Below are positions 21,930 to 29,642 of a DNA stretch of 42,590 bases, one piece after another. The DNA is from Actinomycetes bacterium. Its GTDB lineage: Bacteria; Actinomycetota; Acidimicrobiia; Acidimicrobiales; RAAP-2. The number at the start of each line of letters is the position of its first letter. Within the stretch, counting starts at the first letter, position 1. The notes under the pieces were generated by a model. That model made no database searches and was not told where the DNA came from. It was given only the letters and a program-made list of their open reading frames with translations. The stretch is from contig JAJXTB010000010.1 in NCBI GenBank assembly GCA_021784205.1, positions 1 through 42,590 of the forward strand. The letters run 5' to 3'. Position numbers and translations under genes: made by a program.

Positions 21930-24920
21930 GTGGGAACGAGCGAACGTCTGACGGTGCCGATCCCCTTCGGACACCACGTCTATGTCGTGAGCGATCTGTC
22001 GATCTCGCCCGACTCGCGCCCCGAGAGCCGCCCGCTGCGCGAGTTCGTCGACCTGCTGGGCGACATCGACGACGCGGCCGTCGTCGTCATCGCCGGCAAC
22101 CTCTTCGAGCCGGGTAACGCCGATCCCGCGGCCTACGTGGCCGCGACGTGGGAGCGCCTGGGCGCGCTCGCCGAAGCCCTGCGCGACTTCGCCGCAGCCG
22201 ACGAGCACCAGCTCTACGTCCTGCCCGGCAGCCACGACGCCAGCTTCCTCGACCACCCCGCGGTCGAGCGCTCCCTTCGAGCGCTCGGGGTGACACTGGC
22301 TCACGATCTCATCTTGCACGTCGCGACAGCCAACGGCGTGCGTGACCTCGCGGTCGCCGCAGGACACTGCGACGTCGACGTCTCGCGCGCCGACGAGGAC
22401 GAGCGACGCGACGCGCGTTGCCTCGAGGATCCGCCGGCTCTCGAGCGCTTCGCCGCGAGTCGCGTGCTCTATCGCCGACTGGCTGGCTGGGTCTGGCTGC
22501 CCATCGTGGCCATGGCCGCGATCGACCTGACCGGTTCGGCGCTCAGCGTCATCGACCACTTTTCGCGCCACCGCCTGCATCTGCACGTGCACCCGCCCAG
22601 CACGGGCGACTTCTGGGCGAACCTGGTGATCGCCTTTGTGGTCATCGCCATTGTGGAGGGCCTGGTCGCGGGGGTCGCCGGACTGATCGTGCGGCGCCGA
22701 TTCAGCGCGCACGCGCGCGACGCGTCCCCGGCGATGGCCGAACCGCTCTCGATCACCTTCGTCGAAGGCGTCGACGCCCTCGAGGTCGCCCGGCGCGTCG
22801 CCGAGCGCGGCGGTGCCGGAGCCGTCATCGGCGGCACCGCCCGGCCAGCGCTCGCGTTCTTAGACCGCGGCGTGTGCGCCGCGCCCGGTCCGAGCCGCAC
22901 CGTGGTGGTAGAGCGGCGCGGCCGCCTGGGTCTGCCGCCGGTGTTCACGCGCTGCGAGCGCCTCGGCGTCGTCGAGATCGAAGCTGCCTCGACCGTCGTG
23001 GTTCGTCTCATCGCCGGCGAGACGCCGCGACGCGGCGCCACGATGCTCGAGCGGCTCGTCGGCGGCACGCCGGTCCAGCCGAGCGTCGCCGAGGCGACGA
23101 CCACCGTGGGCTCGTGGCCCGGGGGCGATCCCTACCCGATCGCCATTGACCGCCTGGCCGCCCAACGCCGGCAGCGCTCCGTGCGTCGCGTGGCGAGCGG
23201 CCTGCTCTTCGCCGACGGGCTGGTCAACGTGATCGTGACCGCAATGCCGCCGCTGCGCAGCCGCCTACACCTCGTGCTCTCGGTGCTGCCCCTCGGCGTC
23301 GCCAAATCGGCCGCCGCAATCACCGCGGTCGCGGGCATCGGCATGATCATGATGGCCCGCGCCATGCGCCGCGGCCAACGACGCGCGTGGCTGCTCGGAG
23401 TCGGCGCTCTCTCGGTGACGACCCTCGCGCACCTGGCGCGCGACGGCAGTCTCGCGTCGTCCCTGCTCGCGGTGGTGATCCTGACGTTCCTGATCGTCGA
23501 GCGCGATCACTTCCAGGCGACGACGGATCGCTCGAGCCTGGCGACCGCACTGCCGCGTCTCGCCCTGATCGGCGCGGCGTCGGTGTTCGCGGCCTCCCTG
23601 GGCATCGAGGCCTCGGCCCGCCATCAGCTACCCAGTTACGGCGTCGTCCTGATGGCCTGCGTCGAACGCCTCGTGGGCCAAACGTCGATCAACCTGCCCG
23701 ACCGGGTGGGCGACTTCATCAACCCGACGCTGCTCGCGGTGGGTCTGTCGCTCATCATCTCGGCGCTCTATCTCATCACGCGCCCCGTGGTCGACCGACG
23801 ACTGTCCGAGAAGGGGTCATCGGCCGAGCGTCGCCTGGCCGAGCTGCGCGCGAGAGAGATCGTGCGCCGCCACGGCCGCGGCACCCTCGACTACTTCGCA
23901 CTGCGCGACGACAAGCAGTTTTTCTTCTTCCGCGACTCGCTCGTGGCCTACGCCGTCTACGGCGGCGTTGCCCTGATCTCACCCGATCCGATCGGGCCGA
24001 TCGCCGAGCGCAGCGAGGCCTTCAGCGCATTTCGCGCCTACGCCGACGCGCGGGGCTGGACCATCGGCGTGGTCGGCGCGGGCGAGGAGTGGCTCTCGCT
24101 CTATCACGCGGCCGGTCTGCACTACCTCTACGTCGGCGACGAGGCGATCGTGGACTGCACGACCTTCAGCCTCGAGGGCGGCAAGATGAAGAGCCTGCGC
24201 CAGGCGGTGTCGCGCCTCGAGCGCAAGGGCTACACGGTTGAGTTCCTCGACCCCAGCGAGATCGATCCATCGCGCGTGCCCGACCTGCTCGAACTGATCT
24301 CGATGCTGCGTCGCGGAGAGGGCGAGCGCGGGTTCTCGATGATGCTCGGGCGGCTCTTCAACCCGCGCGACAAGGGTCTGCTGCTCACCGTCGTGCACGG
24401 CCCCGACCACAAGCCCGCGGCGGTCTGTCAGTTCGTGCCCTCGCCGGCGATCCAGGGTTACTCACTCGATCTCATGCGCCGCGATCCCGGCGAGCACCCC
24501 AACGGCTTGATCGACTACGCGCTCTGCTCGACGATCGCGCATCTGAAAGAAACCGGCGGGCGGGGACTCAGCCTCAACTTCGCCGCGTTTCGCAACGTCC
24601 TCGACGGCGAGCGCGGCGAGGGGACGTTCACGCGCGTCGAACGCTGGGCGCTCAAGCGCCTCTCGGGGATCCTGCCGCTCGAGACCCTCTGGAGCTTCAA
24701 CGCGAAGTACTACCCCACCTGGCTGCCGCGCTACCTGGTCTATCCCGCGGTCGAGAGCTTCGTGCCGGTGGTGGCGGCGGTGCTGCGCGCCGAGAGCCTG
24801 ACCGAGATCCCCATGATCGGTCGCCTGCTCGCCAACGACCCCGCGAACCGTCCGGCGACCGTTGTGCCCCCCGAGGTGCTCGCGGCCGCACGAGACGAGA
24901 CCAAACCGACCCCTTCGTAG
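21930..24920 (+). CDS. Fusion: degenerate calcineurin-like phosphoesterase, membrane helices, MprF-type DUF2156 domain
   Basis: 996 residues. Residues 15-175 look like a calcineurin-like phosphoesterase (VVSDLSIS, VVIAGNLFEPG, LPGSHD, AAGHCDVD), but canonical DLH, GD and GNHD read DLS, GN and GSHD, so several metal ligands are changed. Two helices (about 186-206 and 229-254) lead to a soluble segment (270-410). About six or seven helices follow (422-620). Then comes a DUF2156 domain (640-950) like the C-terminal part of MprF/LysX aminoacyl-phosphatidylglycerol synthases (FFFFRDSLVAY, ISPDPIGP, FSLEGGKMKSLRQA). There is no aminoacyl-tRNA synthetase domain. GTG at 21930 is the best start; a GAGACT -10 eight bases upstream hints at a leaderless message. 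Likely role: membrane lipid modification, by inference. Confidence 0.78.
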   Translation: MGTSERLTVPIPFGHHVYVVSDLSISPDSRPESRPLREFVDLLGDIDDAAVVVIAGNLFEPGNADPAAYVAATWERLGALAEALRDFAAADEHQLYVLPGSHDASFLDHPAVERSLRALGVTLAHDLILHVATANGVRDLAVAAGHCDVDVSRADEDERRDARCLEDPPALERFAASRVLYRRLAGWVWLPIVAMAAIDLTGSALSVIDHFSRHRLHLHVHPPSTGDFWANLVIAFVVIAIVEGLVAGVAGLIVRRRFSAHARDASPAMAEPLSITFVEGVDALEVARRVAERGGAGAVIGGTARPALAFLDRGVCAAPGPSRTVVVERRGRLGLPPVFTRCERLGVVEIEAASTVVVRLIAGETPRRGATMLERLVGGTPVQPSVAEATTTVGSWPGGDPYPIAIDRLAAQRRQRSVRRVASGLLFADGLVNVIVTAMPPLRSRLHLVLSVLPLGVAKSAAAITAVAGIGMIMMARAMRRGQRRAWLLGVGALSVTTLAHLARDGSLASSLLAVVILTFLIVERDHFQATTDRSSLATALPRLALIGAASVFAASLGIEASARHQLPSYGVVLMACVERLVGQTSINLPDRVGDFINPTLLAVGLSLIISALYLITRPVVDRRLSEKGSSAERRLAELRAREIVRRHGRGTLDYFALRDDKQFFFFRDSLVAYAVYGGVALISPDPIGPIAERSEAFSAFRAYADARGWTIGVVGAGEEWLSLYHAAGLHYLYVGDEAIVDCTTFSLEGGKMKSLRQAVSRLERKGYTVEFLDPSEIDPSRVPDLLELISMLRRGEGERGFSMMLGRLFNPRDKGLLLTVVHGPDHKPAAVCQFVPSPAIQGYSLDLMRRDPGEHPNGLIDYALCSTIAHLKETGGRGLSLNFAAFRNVLDGERGEGTFTRVERWALKRLSGILPLETLWSFNAKYYPTWLPRYLVYPAVESFVPVVAAVLRAESLTEIPMIGRLLANDPANRPATVVPPEVLAAARDETKPTPS

Positions 24921-24930
24921 ACTCCGATCA
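24918..24930 (+). promoter_or_regulatory. -10 element for a leaderless GGDEF gene
   Basis: TAGACT (24918-24923) fits TAnnnT and overlaps the stop codon of the preceding gene. Six bases separate it from the ATG at 24930, so transcription would begin at the A of the start codon. No ribosome binding site is present, which fits a leaderless message. Confidence 0.45.
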
Positions 24931-25745
24931 TGGCGTCCCGTTTCTGGCTGATCGCAACGGCGATCTGGACCGCGGGCATCGTCGAAGTCGACAGCATCAT
25001 CCACGACCACCGGGTCCTTCCAATCCTGGTCGTCGTGCCCGTGATCGCGCTGGCCACTCGGTTCACTCCGCGGGTGGTGGTGGCGGTCGGAGCGCTCGAC
25101 CTCGTCATTGCGACGGTCATCGGCTTCGTGGACCCGAACGTCGGCGCGGCGCGGCTGCTATCGACCGCGATCGCGATCACTCTCATCCTCGGGCTCGCCG
25201 CGTGGGTCTCGACGCTGCGCGCCCGACTCGAGGATGCCCTCGCGCTCGCTCGCGAGGAGGCGGCCAGCGACGAGCTCACCGGCCTCGACAACCGCCGCGC
25301 GATCGACCGCGCGGCCGGACGTCTCGTCGACGGCAACGAGGTCGTCACCGTCGTGATGGCCGACCTCGACTACTTCAAGCGCGTCAACGACCTCCACGGC
25401 CACGCCGTCGGCGACGAGGTGCTCGTCGAGGTCGGACGACGGCTGCGTACGAGTGTGCGCGCCGATGACTTGGTCGGCCGCTATGGCGGCGAGGAGTTTC
25501 TCATCATCTTGCGCGGTGACGAGGCCGGCACCGCCGAGATCGTCGAGCGCGTGCTCATGAGCCTTCGCACGTCGCCGGTCGATACCTCGGCGGGGCCGAT
25601 CGAGGTGCGCGCCTCGCTCGGCGTGTCGATCGTCACGGACGATGGCCTCGCCCAAGCAATTCGCAACGCGGACCGCGCGCTCTATGAGTCCAAGCGATCA
25701 GGACGAGATCGCGCGACTACCTGGTCGAGTGCGACGCAACCCTGA
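24930..25745 (+). CDS. Membrane GGDEF diguanylate cyclase
   Basis: 271 residues. Three or four hydrophobic spans (about 5-20, 29-45, 48-66 and 76-95) form a small membrane sensor with little periplasmic sequence. A short helix (96-112) leads to a GGDEF domain with an intact active site GGEEF (186-190), metal Asp in MADLDYFK and ELTGLDNRR at its start. The inhibitory I-site RADD (177-180) lies exactly five residues before GGEEF. It should therefore make cyclic di-GMP and be feedback-inhibited by it. Encoded 9 bases after the fusion gene, apparently from its own promoter. The signal sensed is unknown. Confidence 0.92.
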   Translation: MASRFWLIATAIWTAGIVEVDSIIHDHRVLPILVVVPVIALATRFTPRVVVAVGALDLVIATVIGFVDPNVGAARLLSTAIAITLILGLAAWVSTLRARLEDALALAREEAASDELTGLDNRRAIDRAAGRLVDGNEVVTVVMADLDYFKRVNDLHGHAVGDEVLVEVGRRLRTSVRADDLVGRYGGEEFLIILRGDEAGTAEIVERVLMSLRTSPVDTSAGPIEVRASLGVSIVTDDGLAQAIRNADRALYESKRSGRDRATTWSSATQP

Positions 25746-25747
25746 AC

Positions 25748-25780
25748 GCTCTCGCGCCGTCCGATTCGCGACGCGAGAGC
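25748..25780. terminator. Bidirectional hairpin between convergent genes
   Basis: GCTCTCGCG (25748-25756) and CGCGAGAGC (25772-25780) form a perfect 9-base stem with a 15-base loop, filling most of the 51-base gap between the GGDEF stop and the ATP-grasp stop. No T run, but position and stem support a terminator shared by the two strands, including the end of the nuo operon. Confidence 0.55.
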
Positions 25781-25796
25781 CGTCATCACCGCGACG

Positions 25797-26681
25797 CTAC
25801 GAAACGCTAACCGCGATGGCCCGGCGCACAATGGCGGCCGCGAGCTTCGCCGCGGCCGCGCCGTCGTAGCGAAGGAACAGCGACGGCTCGACGAGTTCGA
25901 GCTCCATCACCGCCCAGCCCGACTCAGTAGCGACAACGTCAACACGCCCGTAAGTGAGAGCCGGCACAAGGGCGTCGACGGCGCTGGTAGCCAGCTCGGC
26001 CTCGACCTCGGCCAGGACCCCCTCGGCCAGGGCGCGCGCGCTCGCCGGCGCGCTCGCCACCGACATTCGCTTCTCACGGTAGAGGCGATCGCGCGTGGAA
26101 GCCGGCTCGTTGAGCATCGCGGCCTTGTTCATGGCGTGGCTGAACTCACCGCCGATGAAGATGAGGGCGGTCTCTCCGACCTCGTCAACGCTTCCCACGT
26201 AGGGCTGGATCAAGACATCGCGTCCGCGCGCGTGCAGCGAGGCCACGTGGGCAGCCGCGCGCTCGAGCTCGTCGGCGCGGTAGCGATCGGCGTCGATCGA
26301 TCCCGCCCCGACGCAGGGCTTAACGACGAAGTCACCCGAGGGAAAGTCCGGCTCCTCGCCGACGGCCGCCACGCGCGAGGCCACCACGGCGTAGCCCCGA
26401 GCGGCCAGGTCGAACAGGTAGTGCTTATCCGAGGAGTACTCGAGGACGCGATACGGGTTCGCCAGGCGCGACACCGACCTCGCCCAGGTAAGGAACTCGT
26501 CACGGCGACTCGCGTAGTCCCACGTCGAGCGCACCACCGTGAGCTCGAAGTCCTCCCAGTCGACGCGAGGGTCGTCCCAGGCGCACAGCTCGCCCGACAC
26601 CCCGAGGTCGGCCAGGGCCGCGACCAGGAGGTCCGAGTCGGGGTCGACCTCGCTCGCGCAGGTCGCGACGGCGACTCTCAC
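25797..26681 (-). CDS. ATP-grasp ligase-like protein (DcsG/RimK-like)
   Basis: 294 residues. The N-terminal pre-ATP-grasp part has RVAVATCASEVDPDSDLL, WDDPRVDW and VVRSTWDYASRRDEF, features of a family that includes the cycloserine-pathway protein DcsG. The ATP-grasp core has NPYRVLEYSSDKHYL, FVVKPCVGAGS (nucleotide lysine and loop), LIQPYV, a FIGGEFSHAM strand and YGRVDVV...MELELVEPS with metal-binding acidic residues. Enzymes of this fold join a carboxylate to an amine through acylphosphate. The substrate is unknown. The GTG start overlaps the nuoN stop as GTGA, so it is the last gene of the complex I operon. It has no membrane span and no motif of a known complex I factor. Confidence 0.82.
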   Translation of the reverse strand: MRVAVATCASEVDPDSDLLVAALADLGVSGELCAWDDPRVDWEDFELTVVRSTWDYASRRDEFLTWARSVSRLANPYRVLEYSSDKHYLFDLAARGYAVVASRVAAVGEEPDFPSGDFVVKPCVGAGSIDADRYRADELERAAAHVASLHARGRDVLIQPYVGSVDEVGETALIFIGGEFSHAMNKAAMLNEPASTRDRLYREKRMSVASAPASARALAEGVLAEVEAELATSAVDALVPALTYGRVDVVATESGWAVMELELVEPSLFLRYDGAAAAKLAAAIVRRAIAVSVS

Positions 26682-28147
26682 GGGGTGAAGAGCAGCGTCG
26701 CGTGATTGGCCAGGCTCGCGAGCGGACCGGGCCACACGCCAAAGACCAGGGTCAGCGCGACGCCGAGGAAGATGACCAGCGCGCTGGCGCGCGGCACCGC
26801 CACGCGGTCGAGCTCGACGGGCTCGTCGGCGTAGAGGGCGAGCACCCAGCGCAGGTAGAAGAACGCGGCGATCGCCGCGGCGAGCAGTGAGATCAGCGCG
26901 ATCGCGCCGCCGCCCGCGTCGACCGCGGCGGCCAGCACCGCGAACTTGGCGTAGAAGCCGGTGGTGAGAGGAACCCCGAGCTGGCTGAGCAGCAAGACGG
27001 CGAATGCGGCGCCGAGCAGCGGCTGGCGCCGGGCGAGGCCGCGGTAGCGGTCGATCGAGTGGGCCTCGTCGGCTGGGGCGCCCACCAGGGTCACCACCGC
27101 GAAGGTGGCCACGACGACCGGGGCGTAGGCCATCAGGTAGAAGAGCGTCGCCGCGTTGCCGCGCGTCGTCGCCGCCCAGACTCCGAGGAGGATGAAGCCG
27201 GCGTGGTTGATCGAGGAGTAGGCGAGCATGCGCTTGGCGTTGCGCTGGATCAGCGCCATCGACGCGCCGAGCAGGGTGGTGAGAGCCACCAGCACCCAGA
27301 GGATCGGGCGCCAGGTGTCCATCTGCGTGCCTAGCGCCGAGACGATTACGCGCAACAAGGCGGCGAAGGCGCCGATCTTGACGATCGAGGCCATGTAGCC
27401 GGTCACCGGTGTCGGCGCGCCCTCGTAGACGTCGGGCGACCACAGGTGGAACGGCACGGCCGCCACCTTGAAGGCGAATCCCACCAGCAGCAGCGCGCCG
27501 CCGGCCCAGAGCAGTCCGGGGTGCAGCAGCACGTTGCCGGCGAGGAAGTACGAGATCGCCGAGACGTTGGTCGTGCCCGTCGCCCCGTAGGTCAGCGCCG
27601 CGCCGTAGATGAAGATCGCCGAGGCGAAGCCGCCCAGCAGGAAGTACTTGAGAGCCGCCTCGCTGCTCTTCCCGCGGTGTCGGTCGAGGGCCGCCAGCAC
27701 GTAGAGCCCGATCGAGAGGATCTCGAGGCCCAAGAAGATGACGATGAGGTCGTTCGCCTGGACCATCACGAGCGCGCCGGCGCTCGCGGCCAGGGCCAGC
27801 ACGTGGAACTGCGTGCCGACGACCGAGCCGTGGGCCAGCCAGTCGTGGGCGACCAGGGTCGCCATGATGAGGGCCACCGCCAGGGTCCCCGTCGCGACGA
27901 CCGAGAAGCCGTCCAGGGCCACCGCGTGGTCGATGGTGGTCGTCGCGCCGTGTCCGGCGACGTAGGACCACTGCACAAAGGAGGCCGCCAGCGCAGCCAG
28001 GCCGGCGAGCACGCTGATCGACGTCGACACCTTGGTCGCGAGTCCCCCCCGCACGAGCGCGGTGAGGATCAACAGCAGCACCGAGGTCCCGAGCAGGATG
28101 GCGACCGGCAGGATCGCCAGGTAGTTGATGGAGGGCATCAGGCTCAC
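26678..28147 (-). CDS. nuoN: NADH-quinone oxidoreductase subunit N
   Basis: 489 residues, about 14 membrane helices, antiporter-like proton-pumping subunit of complex I. Family features: LGLEILSIGLYVLAA, SSEAALKYFLLGGFASAIFIYGAAL, VPFHLWSPDVYEGAPTP and RMLAYSSINHAGF, with the conserved Glu and Lys residues of the proton path. GTG at 28147 overlaps the nuoM stop; an in-frame ATG at 28138 is an alternative. Confidence 0.98.
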   Translation of the reverse strand: MSLMPSINYLAILPVAILLGTSVLLLILTALVRGGLATKVSTSISVLAGLAALAASFVQWSYVAGHGATTTIDHAVALDGFSVVATGTLAVALIMATLVAHDWLAHGSVVGTQFHVLALAASAGALVMVQANDLIVIFLGLEILSIGLYVLAALDRHRGKSSEAALKYFLLGGFASAIFIYGAALTYGATGTTNVSAISYFLAGNVLLHPGLLWAGGALLLVGFAFKVAAVPFHLWSPDVYEGAPTPVTGYMASIVKIGAFAALLRVIVSALGTQMDTWRPILWVLVALTTLLGASMALIQRNAKRMLAYSSINHAGFILLGVWAATTRGNAATLFYLMAYAPVVVATFAVVTLVGAPADEAHSIDRYRGLARRQPLLGAAFAVLLLSQLGVPLTTGFYAKFAVLAAAVDAGGGAIALISLLAAAIAAFFYLRWVLALYADEPVELDRVAVPRASALVIFLGVALTLVFGVWPGPLASLANHATLLFTP

Positions 28148-29640
28148 TTCGTCACCCCCGCAGGCGCCACGTGCTCGATCACTTGTTGGACCGAGGGCGA
28201 GATCCGATCGAGCACCGGGCGCGGGAACACGCCGAGGGCGACGATGAGGACGACCACGGGCACCAGCGCCCAGCGCTCGCGCGCGGTCGCGTCGGTGATC
28301 GTGGCGTCGTCGCTACGTCCGTGAAAGACCCGCTGGTAGGCCCAGAGCAGGTAGAGCGCGGCCAGGACGACGCCGAAGGTCGCCACGAGCGCCCACCACG
28401 CGTGGGTCGCGAACGCGCCGATGAGGATCAGGTACTCACTGACGAATCCCGAGAGCCCGGGCAGGCCGATTGAGGCCAGCATCACCACGGTGAAGAGCCC
28501 GGCGAGCACCGGGGCCGGACCCTGCCAGCCGGTGAGGTCGCGTATCTGCATCGGACCGCCGCGGCGCTTCTCCATGAAGCCGATCAGGAGGAAGAAGCCC
28601 ACCGTGATCACCCCGTGGTTGAACATCAAGAGGACCGCGCCGACCATGGCGATCTTCGAGCCGGTCATGATACCCAGGGTGATAAAGCCCATCTGGGCCA
28701 CCGAGGAGAAGGCCACCAGGCGCTTCAAGTCGGGGGTGACGGTGGCCAGCGCCGAACCGTAGATGATGCCCACGACCGCGAGGGTCAGCATCACCGGACG
28801 CACGTTGGACTGGGCCAGCGGAAAGAGCGCCACCGCGAAGCGCAACAGGCCGTAGCTGCCGAGCTTGGCGAGCAGCGCTGAGAGCTCGATGGAGCCCGCG
28901 GTCGGTGCTTCGGCGTAGGAGATCGGCGACCAGGTGTGCAGGGGCCAGATCGGCGCCTTCGCGGCGAAGGCGATCGCGAAGGCGACGAAGAGCCAGGTCG
29001 CCGTGCCCGAGGACATCGCCGTCGCCGAAAGCGCCGAGTAGGCGAACGTGAGATCCCCGCCGAACTGGTGCTGGTGGGCGAATCCCAGGTAGAGCACGCC
29101 CACGAAGAGGAAGGCCGAACCGGTGAAGGTGTAGATGAAGAACTTGAGGGCCGCGCGCGAGCGCTGGGCGCCGCCCCACTGGGCGATGATGAAGTACGCC
29201 GGCACCAGGGTCAGCTCGAAGAAGATGAAGAACTCGAGCACGTCGTGGGCGAGGAAGCTGCCCATCGTGAACGACGTCAGCAGCAGCAGCCACGCGACGA
29301 AGGCGCCCTCGCGGCGCCGGTCGCGAGCGCCCAGCAGCGCGGCCCACACGACGAAGGCCGTCAGGACGACCATCAGCAGGCTGATGCCGTCCATCGCCAC
29401 GTCGTAGGCCAGGCCGAAGGGAGCGGCCAGCACCCAGCGTCCGGCGAAGTCGAAGGTCGACGCACCGGGCACGGCGCTGTTATAGAGCAGGGCGACCGTG
29501 ATCGCGAGGCCCATCTCGATGGTCGCGGTCGCCACGGCTATCCGGTATGACCAGTTCTCGCGGGTGCGAACGAGGACGGCAACGAGCGCCCCGAGCGCGG
29601 GCAACGCGATGAGGAGGCTCAACCACAGGGACGAATGCAT
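28144..29640 (-). CDS. nuoM: NADH-quinone oxidoreductase subunit M
   Basis: 498 residues, antiporter-like membrane subunit. Recognised by FFIFFELTLVPAYFIIAQWG, ALKFFIYTFTGSAFLF, the proton-channel segment WPLHTWSPISYAEAPT and RLVAFSSVAQMGF. ATG at 29640, two bases after the nuoL stop. Confidence 0.98.
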   Translation of the reverse strand: MHSSLWLSLLIALPALGALVAVLVRTRENWSYRIAVATATIEMGLAITVALLYNSAVPGASTFDFAGRWVLAAPFGLAYDVAMDGISLLMVVLTAFVVWAALLGARDRRREGAFVAWLLLLTSFTMGSFLAHDVLEFFIFFELTLVPAYFIIAQWGGAQRSRAALKFFIYTFTGSAFLFVGVLYLGFAHQHQFGGDLTFAYSALSATAMSSGTATWLFVAFAIAFAAKAPIWPLHTWSPISYAEAPTAGSIELSALLAKLGSYGLLRFAVALFPLAQSNVRPVMLTLAVVGIIYGSALATVTPDLKRLVAFSSVAQMGFITLGIMTGSKIAMVGAVLLMFNHGVITVGFFLLIGFMEKRRGGPMQIRDLTGWQGPAPVLAGLFTVVMLASIGLPGLSGFVSEYLILIGAFATHAWWALVATFGVVLAALYLLWAYQRVFHGRSDDATITDATARERWALVPVVVLIVALGVFPRPVLDRISPSVQQVIEHVAPAGVTK

Positions 29641-29642
29641 GA

